Notes: generated from the letters alone by a model not told the origin. Positions 26,572-35,709 are shown, counted from the first letter of the stretch. The stretch is DNA of 64,000 bases from Aquificota bacterium (GCA_018771605.1 CP076324.1:1527700-1591699); one strand, 5' to 3'. Program-made: numbers and translations.

Positions 26572-27648
26572 AAAGGCCTTTGGATAGGACCCCAAAACCT
26601 TTACCATCTGCGCCCTCTCCTGAAGCAAGTCAAGAGCCTTTTTTACCCTTTCCTCTTCCACATGCCCTTCAAGGTCTACAAAGAACACATAGTCCCATAC
26701 CCTTTTCTTTGAAGGCCTGGATACTATCTTAGTTAGATTCACACCATACTTATAAAAACACTCCAAGGCCCTAAAGAGGGCTCCAGCTTCATCCTTTACT
26801 GCAAATATAAGGCTTGTTTTGTCGTTGCCCGTGGGCTTCATAGCCCTTTTGCCAATAACTATAAACCTTGTGTAGTTGTTGGGATTGTCTTGAATATTCT
26901 CCGCCAAGATGTTAAGGTGGTAGGTATAGGCTGCCACTTCACTGGCTATGGCGCCCGCATCTTCCATCTCTATAACCAGCTCGCAAGCCTTTGCCGTGCT
27001 TTCTGTCTCAATAAGGCTCACAGTAGGTAGGTTTTTCCTTATCCACTCCTTACATTGGGCCAAGGCATGCCTATGGGAGTATATGGTTTTTATATTGCTT
27101 AATGCGCTGCTGGTAGAAAGAAGGTTTAGTTTGACTGGTATGACTATCTCACCCACAATCTTGAGGTCAGACTCTAAAAACATATCCAAGGTATAATTGA
27201 CTACCCCTTCTGTGGTGTTTTCCACAGGCACCACCCCATAATCCACCCTGCCAAGCTCCACTTCTCTAAAAACATCACCTATGGTGCTTACAGGCACATA
27301 GTGAGCAGAAAAGCCAAAGTATTCAAGAGCTGCTTGGTGTGTAAAGGTGGCCTTTGGGCCAAGGTAGGCAATCCTTAGTTCCTTTTCCAAAGAAAGGCAG
27401 GCTGAGATGATTTCTCTGTATATGTGAAGTATGGCTTCTGTAGGGAATTCCTCTCCATATACTTCTTTGTTTAGCTTTATCATTCGGTTTATTATTTCCT
27501 TTTCCCTTTCTGGGGCATGCACTTCAAGGCCAAGCTCCTTTTTTACCTCACCTACCCTTTTTGCAAGCTTTGCCCTTTCATTCAAAAGATGGAGTATTTG
27601 CTGGTCTATCTCGTCTATCTTAAGCCTTAATTCCTTTAGTTCATCCAT
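26557..27648 (-). CDS. pheA: bifunctional chorismate mutase / prephenate dehydratase
   Basis: 363 residues: an AroQ chorismate mutase (about 1-85; LRLKIDEIDQQILHLLNERAKLAKRVGEVK), prephenate dehydratase (about 92-270; AYLGPKATFTHQAAL, VPVENTTEGVV and the catalytic TRFIVIG), and an ACT domain (about 280-355; KTSLIFAVKDEAGALFRAL, VSRPSKKRVWDYVFFVDLEGH) for feedback by phenylalanine. It makes phenylpyruvate. The start overlaps the upstream stop codon as TAATG. Confidence 0.95.
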   Translation of the reverse strand: MDELKELRLKIDEIDQQILHLLNERAKLAKRVGEVKKELGLEVHAPEREKEIINRMIKLNKEVYGEEFPTEAILHIYREIISACLSLEKELRIAYLGPKATFTHQAALEYFGFSAHYVPVSTIGDVFREVELGRVDYGVVPVENTTEGVVNYTLDMFLESDLKIVGEIVIPVKLNLLSTSSALSNIKTIYSHRHALAQCKEWIRKNLPTVSLIETESTAKACELVIEMEDAGAIASEVAAYTYHLNILAENIQDNPNNYTRFIVIGKRAMKPTGNDKTSLIFAVKDEAGALFRALECFYKYGVNLTKIVSRPSKKRVWDYVFFVDLEGHVEEERVKKALDLLQERAQMVKVLGSYPKAFLQEG

Positions 27649-28079
27649 TAGCCTTTGGTATGTGTATGCATATAAATGCTATCTGTATATGCTTCCATGG
27701 AAGGCATGTGCCTTTCCTTAGATTTCCAGTATTTTCTGCGCCTACTGTAAATATCTCTAAGGTACTCTTTAAGCGTAAGGCTTGGGTATTTACCCTTTGC
27801 TACCTTGTGAAGGTGCCACCACCACTTTTCTATGGGTTGGCTATCATCATCCTCCATAGGCTCGTCAGAGTTTTCAAGAAGTTCAAGGAACCTATGCACA
27901 TTTTGAAAGAGCTTCTTATCAGCCTTTCTAACATAAATGCTATCTTCAAGGCCTTCTTGATGCACTTTTTCCCTTAGCTTGATTATAAGGTCTGGATATC
28001 CCACACCGTAGTTAAATAAGAGCTCCACCTCCGCAAAATAAATATAATCTGTATCAAGTTCTCTTTTAAATTCGCCCAT
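27648..28079 (-). CDS. hypothetical protein, upstream partner of pheA
   Basis: 143 residues, charged and probably soluble and helical, with a Trp-rich patch (EKWWWHLHKV) and a Tyr-rich C-terminal third. I do not recognise it. It is translationally coupled to pheA (TAATG). TATAAT on the minus strand (28091-28096) lies 11 nt before the ATG and there is no Shine-Dalgarno sequence. It diverges from thiO across 21 bp. Confidence 0.7.
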   Translation of the reverse strand: MGEFKRELDTDYIYFAEVELLFNYGVGYPDLIIKLREKVHQEGLEDSIYVRKADKKLFQNVHRFLELLENSDEPMEDDDSQPIEKWWWHLHKVAKGKYPSLTLKEYLRDIYSRRRKYWKSKERHMPSMEAYTDSIYMHTHTKG

Positions 28080-28100
28080 AACAAAATTAAATTATATACC

Positions 28101-29135
28101 ATGAGGAAAATCATTGTAGTGGGTAGTGGTGTTATAGGGCTAAGCTGTGCTATGTACCTTGCCCATGAGGGGCACCATGTGCAGGTTATCACCAGAAACC
28201 CAGAGGAGGCCACCTCTTGGGTGGCAGGTGGCATGCTTGCACCCTTTTCTGAAGGCTTGGAAGGAGAACTTTTTGATTTTTCTTACAAAAGCTTAAAACA
28301 ATATCCAGAGTTTATAAGGCTTGTAAAGGAGGTTTCTGGCCAAAGGGTTGACTTTTGGGAAGGTGGTATATACAGGGTAGTCTTGAAGGAAGAGGAAAAG
28401 CTTTTGGAGATAGCCAAAAGGTATAAGGATATGGGCTATAAGCTGGAGGTGTTGGAGAAGGGAGATTGGCTTTCGGAAGAGGTTCTTTGCCTTATTAATT
28501 ATGTGGAGGAGGGCTGGGTGGATGCAGAGATGCTTATGGATGGCCTCCTTTTTGCCATGAATAGGCTTGGTGTGGAGATTAGAATTGATGAGATTGTAAA
28601 AGTGGAAAAGAGTAAGGATGAGATAACCCTTTTAAAGGGTCTAAAAGGGAATTATACGGCAGATTTTTATCTTTTTGCCCTTGGGGCCTGGACTGGAGAG
28701 CTTTTTGACCTTCCCGTATATCCTATAAAGGGCCAAGCTTTAAAGCTTAAGGGAGAAAGGCTTCCAAGAGTGCATTACTCTTCCATCTCCTACCTTATAC
28801 CAAGGGATAGCTATCTTTATGTTGGTGCCACCTCCGAGGATGTGGGCTTTTTATCGGGTAATACCCTTGAGGGTATAAAGAGACTTTCGGAAGGTGCCAT
28901 AAGGGTCTGTCCATCCCTTTCAAAGGCTAAGGTCTTTGGCATGCTCTATGGCTACAGGCCAGCCACACCAGACGAAAAGCCCATCTTTGAAGTGGGACAA
29001 AACTATATGGTGGCTACTGGACACTATAGAAATGGCATTTTGCATGCGCCGATAACTGCAAGGATAGCCTTAGATTATTTGGAAGGTAATAGGTCCCAAT
29101 TTATAGACCTTTTTTCCCATAGGAGGTTTTCTTAA
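28101..29135 (+). CDS. thiO: glycine oxidase-like FAD oxidoreductase
   Basis: 344 residues of the D-amino-acid-oxidase fold: N-terminal IIVVGSGVIGLSCAMYLAHEGH, the WVAGGMLAPF loop typical of ThiO, YPIKGQALKLKGERLPRVH, and C-terminal GYRPATPDEKPIFEV with ATGHYRNGILHAP, the FAD-closing motif. ThiO oxidises glycine to dehydroglycine for ThiG, whose gene is at 13752. The start has no Shine-Dalgarno sequence and sits 8 nt after an AT-rich box. Another amine substrate is possible. Confidence 0.88.
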   Translation: MRKIIVVGSGVIGLSCAMYLAHEGHHVQVITRNPEEATSWVAGGMLAPFSEGLEGELFDFSYKSLKQYPEFIRLVKEVSGQRVDFWEGGIYRVVLKEEEKLLEIAKRYKDMGYKLEVLEKGDWLSEEVLCLINYVEEGWVDAEMLMDGLLFAMNRLGVEIRIDEIVKVEKSKDEITLLKGLKGNYTADFYLFALGAWTGELFDLPVYPIKGQALKLKGERLPRVHYSSISYLIPRDSYLYVGATSEDVGFLSGNTLEGIKRLSEGAIRVCPSLSKAKVFGMLYGYRPATPDEKPIFEVGQNYMVATGHYRNGILHAPITARIALDYLEGNRSQFIDLFSHRRFS

Positions 29136-29146
29136 GGAAGTGCTGG

Positions 29147-29213
29147 GGTGAGAAATCAATTAAGCAACGGGATGATACTATCATTTTTTTTGCAAAAAAT
29201 AAATGAGACAAAC
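29147..29213. repeat. dispersed intergenic motif, rearranged copy
   Basis: GGGTGAGAAAT (reverse complement of ATTTCTCACCC) at 29147-29157 and GCAAAAAATAAATGAGACA at about 29191-29209, in opposite relative orientation to the 10046-10090 copy. Confidence 0.65.
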
Positions 29214-29370
29214 AAGGATGAATTGCTTAGCAGACGTAAGCAAAAGATAATATAGAGCTATGGTTGTTGAAAGTGGAAGACCCATACCAATAACCAATTC
29301 CAGAAAAATGTCCTTACACCTATGAAGAAGCTATAACAAAAGATTTAAGAGGATAAACAGGGAAATAAAC

Positions 29371-29410
29371 CTTAACCGAAACTTAACCAAACCTTAAAGA
29401 TTTCTTAACA
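29371..29410 (+). promoter_or_regulatory. probable Pho box (four 11-bp-spaced repeats)
   Basis: CTTAACC, CTTAACC, CTTAAAG and CTTAACA begin at 29371, 29382, 29393 and 29404: exactly 11 bp apart, the helical spacing of PhoB/PhoP binding sites. The last repeat ends about 8 nt before CATAAA (29418-29423), a plausible -10, and the next gene is a PhoX phosphatase. Induction by phosphate starvation is inferred. Confidence 0.75.
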
Positions 29411-29453
29411 AAAAGCCCATAAACTTAGTCAAAAACCTTAAGGAGGCAAAGCC

Positions 29454-31403
29454 ATGGGTGAGTATTTTGGGGACGTATTGAAAAGAGCCTTGAGTAGGAG
29501 AGAGGTATTAAAGTCTGCCATCTTTGGTAGTGCGGGCCTTGCTCTTGTAGCCTGTGGTGGGGGTGGTGGCTCCTTGGCGGAGGCAACCCAACCACCCTTG
29601 AGCTTTAAAACCATCTATCCAAACACAGAGGACAAGATAACTGTGCCAGAAGGCTACAAGCACAACGTGGTAATAAGGTGGGGAGATGCGCTGGATAGTG
29701 GTCCAAACCTAAATTGGGACAGCATCTACCAAAATGGTCCCACGGACCAAGATATAGAACGTCAAAAGAATTGCTTTGGTTATAACTGCGACTTTTTGGG
29801 CTTTTTCAAAACTCCCAACGGGAAAATCCTCCTTGCCATAAACCACGAATACGCAAACCCAGAGCTCATGTTTAGCAACTTTTTAGATGCTCAAGGCAAT
29901 CCAAACTCTGGAAGGCCTACGGCAAATGAGTCAAGGTTTATGCTTGAGGCCCACGGCGTTTCCATAGTGGAGGTAAGAAGAAGGCCCGATGGCTCTTGGG
30001 AGTATGTGAAAGGCTCATCATACAATAGAAGGATAACAGGCTCAACGGAGATAGACATATCCGGTCCTGCAAGGGGGCACAGTTTGATGAAGACTTCTCA
30101 AGAACCAACTGGCACAAAAGTACTTGGCACTCTCAACAACTGCGCAGGAGGGAAAACGCCTTGGGGCACCATGCTAACCTGTGAAGAAAACTTTAACTCA
30201 TACTTTTATGGAGATATAAACCAGGTGCAGGACCCTACAGTTAAGGCCATACACCAAAAGTATGGTGTGCCAAGTGGCTACAGCAAGTATTACGGCTTTC
30301 ATAACATAGACAGCAGGTTCAACATAAACCAAGAGCCTAACGAAGCCTTTAGGTTCGGGTGGGTGGTGGAGATAGACCCAATGGACCCAAGCAAAAAACC
30401 CGTAAAGAGGACGGCCCTCGGAAGGTTTAAGCATGAAGGGGCTACATGCGTGGTGGCACCAAATGGTAGGATAGTGGTCTATATGGGAGATGATGAGAGG
30501 TTCCAGTATGTGTATAAGTTTATAACCAAAGGCACATACAACCCAAACAACAGAGATGCTAACTGGGGACTTTTGGACGAGGGAGAGCTTTATGTAGCAA
30601 AGTTTAACGATAATCTTACAGGCCAATGGATGCTAATAGCCAGGTGTGAGAAGAATCCCGATGGCACATATCAGATCACACCAAACCCAGCCCTTCCGCA
30701 GAAATTTCAAGATGACCCAACCCTATGCTTTATAAACACCAGAGGAGCTGCCGACGCCCTTGGAGCTACCAAGATGGACAGGCCGGAGGATGTGGAATGG
30801 AACCCAATGAGCAAAAGCGCATGGGTGGCACTTACATACAATGAGAGAAGGGGTCAATCTGGTCAACCTCCCGCAGATGCTTCAAACCCAAGGTCACCCA
30901 ACTATATGGGCCATATACTTGAGATCATGGAAGACAATCAAAACCCAGCTTCCACAACTTTTAGGTGGCAGATACCAGTGCTATGTGGAGACCCAAACTC
31001 TCCGATAATAGATAATAGGCTCATCATCTACGGACAGTTTGCAAACTCTCAGGTGCCAGCCATATCAGCACCGGACAACTTTGTGATAGACAAACTTGGC
31101 AACGTGTGGATAGCCACCGATGGAAACCCAAGCTCAAGCAGGCTCAATAAAAACGATGGAGTTTATGTTTTAAATCCCTTTACAAAAGAGCTTAAAATGT
31201 TCCTTTCTGGAGTAAAGGGCTGTGAAATATGCGGTCCCGAGTTTTCCGATGATTGGAAGACTTTCTTCTGCAACATACAGCATCCGGGAGAAACAGATAC
31301 CAATAACCCCTCAAGCAGGTGGCCCTATGATGGCACGGCCAACATTCCAAGGCCTTCTACCGTAGCGGTTTGGAGAGAGGATGGAAGGGAGATATTCGCA
31401 TAA
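29454..31403 (+). CDS. phoX: PhoX-type alkaline phosphatase, Tat lipoprotein
   Basis: 649 residues of the DUF839/PhoX family. The N-terminus has a twin-arginine motif (SRREVLK), a hydrophobic run and a lipobox LVAC followed by a glycine run, so it is probably Tat-exported folded with its metals and lipid-anchored. The body carries INHEY, LTCEENFNSYF, GRFKHEGATCV, DRPEDVEWNP and ATDGNP motifs typical of the calcium/iron PhoX enzymes, which release phosphate from organic esters. AAGGAGG precedes the ATG. A Pho box lies upstream and a terminator downstream. Confidence 0.9.
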   Translation: MGEYFGDVLKRALSRREVLKSAIFGSAGLALVACGGGGGSLAEATQPPLSFKTIYPNTEDKITVPEGYKHNVVIRWGDALDSGPNLNWDSIYQNGPTDQDIERQKNCFGYNCDFLGFFKTPNGKILLAINHEYANPELMFSNFLDAQGNPNSGRPTANESRFMLEAHGVSIVEVRRRPDGSWEYVKGSSYNRRITGSTEIDISGPARGHSLMKTSQEPTGTKVLGTLNNCAGGKTPWGTMLTCEENFNSYFYGDINQVQDPTVKAIHQKYGVPSGYSKYYGFHNIDSRFNINQEPNEAFRFGWVVEIDPMDPSKKPVKRTALGRFKHEGATCVVAPNGRIVVYMGDDERFQYVYKFITKGTYNPNNRDANWGLLDEGELYVAKFNDNLTGQWMLIARCEKNPDGTYQITPNPALPQKFQDDPTLCFINTRGAADALGATKMDRPEDVEWNPMSKSAWVALTYNERRGQSGQPPADASNPRSPNYMGHILEIMEDNQNPASTTFRWQIPVLCGDPNSPIIDNRLIIYGQFANSQVPAISAPDNFVIDKLGNVWIATDGNPSSSRLNKNDGVYVLNPFTKELKMFLSGVKGCEICGPEFSDDWKTFFCNIQHPGETDTNNPSSRWPYDGTANIPRPSTVAVWREDGREIFA

Positions 31404-31441
31404 AGCATGCCTTGCCTTCCTTCTCCTCCTTTTTTACACAA

Positions 31442-31468
31442 AGCTGGGCTCATAAGCCCAGCTCTTTT
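31442..31468 (+). terminator. rho-independent terminator of phoX
   Basis: AGCTGGGCT-CATA-AGCCCAGCT, a perfect 9-bp stem (31442-31463), followed by CTTTT. Confidence 0.9.
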
Positions 31469-31523
31469 ATATTCTTAAGACTGCCTTGTCCTTTTCTTGA
31501 TCACGCATGATAAAATAAATCCT

Positions 31524-32655
31524 GTGGGACGCAAGATTAAAAACATTAAAAAGAAGCTTAGAATAAGAAAGAAAAAGGAGAAAAAACTTATTGAAATATA
31601 TCAAGAACGATTTATAGAGTCTCTAAAAGACCTTAAAATACCTCTACTTCTCCTACACTTTTCCATTAGCATTGGCACTTTGGGCTATATGATGCTTTCA
31701 GGTGGTAATTTTATAGACTCCATCTATATGACTGTTATTACTATTGGAACCATAGGATTTGGTGAGATAGCAAAGGGGACGGACACGCCTATTGGTAGAA
31801 TTTTTACAACTTTATTGGCTGTAATGGGTATTGGCGTGTTTACTACCTCTGCCACGGTCATTATAAGCATATTTTTAAAAGGGAACTTACTAAATCTACT
31901 AAAATATATACGTATGCTTTCTCAGATAGAAAAGTTAAAAGACCATGCCATTATATGTGGTTATAACAGGGCTTCTGCATGGTTGGTGGAGGCTCTAAAA
32001 AGAAGAAAAATAGAATTTGTGGTCGTAGACGCAAGAGAAGAAGCTCTTAAGTATATCCAACTTCATAATATTAAGTACTTTATAACGGAAGAACCTTTTA
32101 AGAAAAGCGCCCTAATAGCGGCCGGTATAGAAAGGGCAAAAATACCTTATAGCCAATATGGAAGATGAAGCAAAAAATATAGCGGTAATTGCCACCGCAA
32201 GGCTTTTACAACCAGACAAGGAAAAACTCTTTATATACTCTACCGCACCCACGGACGGCAGCGCCAAAAAGTTAGAAGAGCTTGGCGCCAATAAGGTAAT
32301 TGTCCCAGATAAGCTTATAGCTAACAGGATATTCTCCTACATGCTTCATGAGACAAGTGGATACGTTTCGGACCTTTTTGATAGAATAGCTTACGGGGAA
32401 GAAGGAGAGCTGGAGATAGTGGAGCTTAACGTTGGAGAAAGTAGCCATCTTGTAGGCAAAAGGTTAAGGGATATGGACTTAAGAAAGACCTACGGAGTTA
32501 CCATCATAGGAATAAGGAAATTGGATGGAAGCATTGATCTAACCGTATCCGGCGATACAAAGATAGAAAGTGGGGATACCTTATTACTCCTTGGCAAGCC
32601 TTCCAATATACGTAAAGCTATGAACTTTTACAGGGAGGTTTTACATGAAGCTTAA
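31524..32655 (+). pseudogene. two-TM potassium channel with RCK domains, frameshifted
   Basis: The first frame gives two helices around a pore with selectivity filter TIGFGE, then an RCK/TrkA-N Rossmann start (HAIICGYNRASAWLVEAL) and stops at 32168 after AGIERAK. Removing one A from the A5 run at 32138-32142 joins AGIERAK to YLIANMEDEAKNIAVIATARLL and continues to 32655 through the second RCK half and an RCK-C domain (VGKRLRDMDLRKTYGVTIIGI, SGDTLLLLG). So this is one channel gene split by a single-base insertion: real mutation, sequencing error or slippage site. GTG 31524 follows TAAAAT by 7 nt; a TTG at 31497 is the alternative. Confidence 0.8.
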
Positions 32656-32983
32656 AAAGATAATGACAGACTTCTTCCTTCTTATGGCTCTTACCACCAA
32701 CCTTAGCTTTATATTCAATCCAAATCCATATGAGCTTGTAATAACGGTTATAACCAATCTTACAGCTACCATACTTAAACTCGGAGAGGGCAAAATACTG
32801 GCTACAGAGATGACTGCGGCAAGCCTTGTGGCAGACCTTCACCTTATTCCAGCCACCTTTATATATTTTTTGGGTGATGTTCAGGAAGCAGTAAGCCTTG
32901 CCATAGGGGCCTTGGCAGCCAATATAATATCCATCCTACTTTCTATCATAGAAGCCATATTTAGCTATCTATCAGAGGAGTAG
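32645..32983 (+). CDS. small membrane protein, DUF6394-like, with K+ channel
   Basis: 112 residues with three or four hydrophobic helices (FFLLMALTTNLSFIF; ELVITVITNLTATILKLG; LIPATFIYFLGD; LAIGALAANIISILLSIIEAIF). The pattern resembles DUF6394 proteins, which I recall beside potassium channels; not verified. It overlaps the channel gene by 11 nt with GGGAGG upstream, so it is probably a channel partner. The 3' end overlaps the convergent tRNA-end enzyme by 12 nt. Confidence 0.65.
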   Translation: MKLKKIMTDFFLLMALTTNLSFIFNPNPYELVITVITNLTATILKLGEGKILATEMTAASLVADLHLIPATFIYFLGDVQEAVSLAIGALAANIISILLSIIEAIFSYLSEE

Positions 32984-35419
32984 GCTGTCCATAAGCCTTA
33001 GCCTTTCCCTTTCTATGGCTTCTCCAAGCTCCTTTCCTTTTAGGTGTTTAAAGTTTTCCACATCTACTTTGATAAACCTTAACCTTTCCATGTAAAGTTT
33101 TGCCTTTTCCTTTTGGTAAAGCATGAGGATAAGCAAGAGTGCTGTGGGCTTTCCCTTAAGGGTAAGGTAGATTTCAGAAGGCTTTTGTGCCTTTTGGAGT
33201 TGGCTTATGAGATTGTGTAGGCTTTCTTTCATCAGTTTGTAGCTTTCTCTTACCCAAGAGGGTGCGCTAATCTCCTTGAGAAGGTCCTCTCCCTTTGTAT
33301 CTTTTAAAAGCAAAAGCAAAAATACCCAGCCATAGTCCAAGGCCTCCTGTGGAAACTCTATCTTATGCCAGCTTACTATATCCTTTAGCCTTTCCAAAAG
33401 GCTTTCCAGCTCCGGCTTAAATACAAAGCCTTCTATGATCTGTTCAAGAACACCATACCTTTTGTAAAGCCTAAGTATTTCCAAAAGCCTCTCTTCCCTT
33501 AGGGCAAGCCTTAGCTCGTTGAGGATCCTACCCCTCGGTGCCTTCTTTAACAGCCCAAGGCTTACAGCCTTTTTGAGGAGCTTTTCTGTGCCTTTGGATA
33601 GCTTAAAGCCAAACCTTCCCGCAAACCTCAAAGCCCTCAAAATCCTAACCGGGTCCTCCACAAAGCTCATGGGATGTAAGACCCTTATAATTCCATCCTT
33701 TAGGTCCCTCAGGCCTCCAAAGTAGTCAATAAGAGTGCCAAAATCCTCCGGGTTTAGAGAGAGGGCCATGGCGTTTATAGTAAAGTCCCTTCTTAGGAGG
33801 TCTTCTTTTAGAGTTGCCCACTCCACCACAGGGTAAGAGCCGGGATGCGGGTAGGTTTCCCTCCTTGTTGTAGCAAACTCCAGCTTATAGTCCTTATATT
33901 TCATGTGGGCCGTGCCAAACTCTTGAAAGGTGTGGCAATTCACTTGCCATTTTTCTCCAAGCTTGCAGGCAAGAGCTATGGCATCACCTTCCACCACCAA
34001 GTCAAGGTCCCATATTCTTTTTCTCATAAGAAGGTCCCTTACTACACCACCCACCAAGTAAACCTTATAGCCCAGCCCTTTTGCTTCCTGTCCTATCTCC
34101 TCAAGAAGTCCTCTTATATCTTCTGGTATGCTTATCTTCTTTTCAATGGCTCTAAGGCCTTGTATATGCCTTCTGTAGGCATGCAAAAGGTCCATCCTTG
34201 TTATAACACCCACAACCCTATCCTTTTCCACCACGGGTATGAGCTTTTCCCCATACTTGGAAAGTATTTCCTCTGCCTTCCATATAAAGTCCTCCAGCTC
34301 CAAGGTATGAAATTCTTCCACCATAAAATCTTTTACCTTTCCCTTTATGCCGTGCCTTTGGGCCTTGAGAAGGTTTTTCTTATACACAATGCCTACAAGC
34401 CTTCCTCTATCGTCTATGACCGGTGCCCCCGCATAGTTCCTTTGACTTAGCTCAAGAAGGGCAAGGTCAACGTCCATATCTTCATGGATCAAAAAGGGTG
34501 GATAGCTCATTATCTCTTTTACCTTCAAGGGAACTTTTTCGCCTTTTAAGAGGGCTTCAAGAAGGCCCTTTAGCCTCTCAGCTGGCACTCCTTCAAACTT
34601 GCCAGCACTGGCAAACTCATGCCCTCCACCTCCAAAGCTTTCAAGCACGGCGGATACATCAAATTCACCCCTTATGGACCTACCAAAAAGGTAGCTTTTG
34701 CCACCCGCTTCCACTATAACAAAAAAGGCAGAGGATTCTTTTATCTCCTTTAGTTCATAAAGCAAGCTCAAAATATCCGGTTTATACTCTTCCATCCTAA
34801 GAACCACAAGGCTTATCTTCTTTCCATCCACATATAGGCTTTCCAAGCTTACCATATGCTTTGAAAGAAGGTCTATCTCCTCCTTGCTTATACCACCGCT
34901 AAGGCTTTTTCTAAGGAGGCTAAGGTTCAAACCCCTTTCTAAAAGCCATGCGATAGCCTTGGCATCCCTATAAGTGGTGCCTTCGTAAGTGAGCATGCCC
35001 GTATCCTCGTATATGCCAAAAGCTAAAAGGGTGGCTGATAAAGAATCTATTTCTATCTCTTTTTCCATCAGCTCTTCCACTACAAGGGTGGTGCAACTTC
35101 CCACGCTATCCACCTTTCCTTTAAAGCCCTTTGGAGCCTTTGGATGATGGTCGTAAATGTATATGTCCCTTATTCTATCTCCGAAGCTTTTGAGGTATTC
35201 TTCATAGTTGTGGCTGTCTACCAAAAGAAGGTCAAATTTCTCTGGAAGTTCTTCCAGTGTGCGGAATCGGTCAGAAAAGGAGCTTAAAACCTCGCTGGCT
35301 CTCTTAGAAAGGTAAGAGGGCCTTAAAAGATAGGCATCCTCATAAAGGAGTAATAGTCCGTAGGCACAAGATAGGGCATCAAGGTCTGCACCCTCCTCAA
35401 GTATGATAACTTTTGGCAT
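32972..35419 (-). CDS. tRNA nucleotidyltransferase (CCA-end) with DHH and CBS domains
   Basis: 815 residues. N-terminal DHH/DHHA1 phosphoesterase-like part (LLVDSHNYEEY, YDHHPKAPKG, FGGGGHEFASAGKF; about 1-300), two CBS repeats (about 308-430), then a class II nucleotidyltransferase (about 445-815) with LVGGVVRDLLMRKRIWDLDLVVEGDA, RRDFTINAMALSL and EDPVRILRALRFAGRFGF. Aquifex splits CCA addition between a CC-adding and an A-adding enzyme; this layout matches the larger one, but which step it does cannot be read here. The tRNA at 51689 lacks an encoded CCA and so needs such an enzyme. TATAAT lies 9 nt before the ATG. Confidence 0.88.
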   Translation of the reverse strand: MPKVIILEEGADLDALSCAYGLLLLYEDAYLLRPSYLSKRASEVLSSFSDRFRTLEELPEKFDLLLVDSHNYEEYLKSFGDRIRDIYIYDHHPKAPKGFKGKVDSVGSCTTLVVEELMEKEIEIDSLSATLLAFGIYEDTGMLTYEGTTYRDAKAIAWLLERGLNLSLLRKSLSGGISKEEIDLLSKHMVSLESLYVDGKKISLVVLRMEEYKPDILSLLYELKEIKESSAFFVIVEAGGKSYLFGRSIRGEFDVSAVLESFGGGGHEFASAGKFEGVPAERLKGLLEALLKGEKVPLKVKEIMSYPPFLIHEDMDVDLALLELSQRNYAGAPVIDDRGRLVGIVYKKNLLKAQRHGIKGKVKDFMVEEFHTLELEDFIWKAEEILSKYGEKLIPVVEKDRVVGVITRMDLLHAYRRHIQGLRAIEKKISIPEDIRGLLEEIGQEAKGLGYKVYLVGGVVRDLLMRKRIWDLDLVVEGDAIALACKLGEKWQVNCHTFQEFGTAHMKYKDYKLEFATTRRETYPHPGSYPVVEWATLKEDLLRRDFTINAMALSLNPEDFGTLIDYFGGLRDLKDGIIRVLHPMSFVEDPVRILRALRFAGRFGFKLSKGTEKLLKKAVSLGLLKKAPRGRILNELRLALREERLLEILRLYKRYGVLEQIIEGFVFKPELESLLERLKDIVSWHKIEFPQEALDYGWVFLLLLLKDTKGEDLLKEISAPSWVRESYKLMKESLHNLISQLQKAQKPSEIYLTLKGKPTALLLILMLYQKEKAKLYMERLRFIKVDVENFKHLKGKELGEAIERERLRLMDSLLL

Positions 35420-35436
35420 AAGGTTAAAATTATATT

Positions 35437-35709
35437 GTGGAAAAGCTTTTACTTTTTTCTATTCTTGGCTTTGTATTGGGTGTAGGCTTTGTAGAGCTTA
35501 CATACAGATTTATAAAAAAAGGCCTTTTGAATTTCTACTTCCTTAGCCTCCCATTAAAGCTTTCCCTTTGGGCCTTTGGCCTTTACCTTTCATATGTTTT
35601 AGGAAGCCTTTTTAGCTTTGTTTTGTGTCTGCTTGGCTTTCTCTTTGGCTTTTTTTCAATGCTTATACTTAGGGGGTATGTAAAGGATGGAAGACCTAAG
35701 GATGCTTGA
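35437..35709 (+). CDS. small hydrophobic membrane protein, unknown
   Basis: 90 residues starting at GTG 35437, with three probable helices (LLLFSILGFVLGVGFVEL; LKLSLWAFGLYLSYVLG; FSFVLCLLGFLFGFFSMLIL) and a charged end. Size and position resemble AtpI/AtpR-like proteins, but no ATP synthase genes are near, so I assign no function. TAAAAT lies 6 nt before the GTG and there is no Shine-Dalgarno sequence. It overlaps the next gene by 23 nt. Confidence 0.6.
   Translation: MEKLLLFSILGFVLGVGFVELTYRFIKKGLLNFYFLSLPLKLSLWAFGLYLSYVLGSLFSFVLCLLGFLFGFFSMLILRGYVKDGRPKDA

Larger units (their letters stand above)
29136..29453. other. 318-bp gene-free region with repeat motif and phoX regulatory DNA
   Basis: The left half holds a rearranged copy of the dispersed motif (29147-29157 reversed; 29191-29213 forward) inside an inverted TTAAGCAA/TTGCTTAG pair. 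Around 29260-29365 short frames are open but disrupted (EKCPYTYEEAITKDLRG in one), possibly a gene remnant. The right end carries the phoX control region. Confidence 0.6.

Noticed and set aside
27648-28079. Hypothetical gene upstream of pheA as a shadow frame
   Set aside because: Kept as real: it is coupled to pheA by TAATG, has a TATAAT upstream, and no longer frame competes on the other strand.
29256-29378. Short frame reading EKCPYTYEEAITKDLRG upstream of phoX as a gene
   Set aside because: No continuous start-to-stop frame contains it; at best a remnant, so noted only under the intergenic region.
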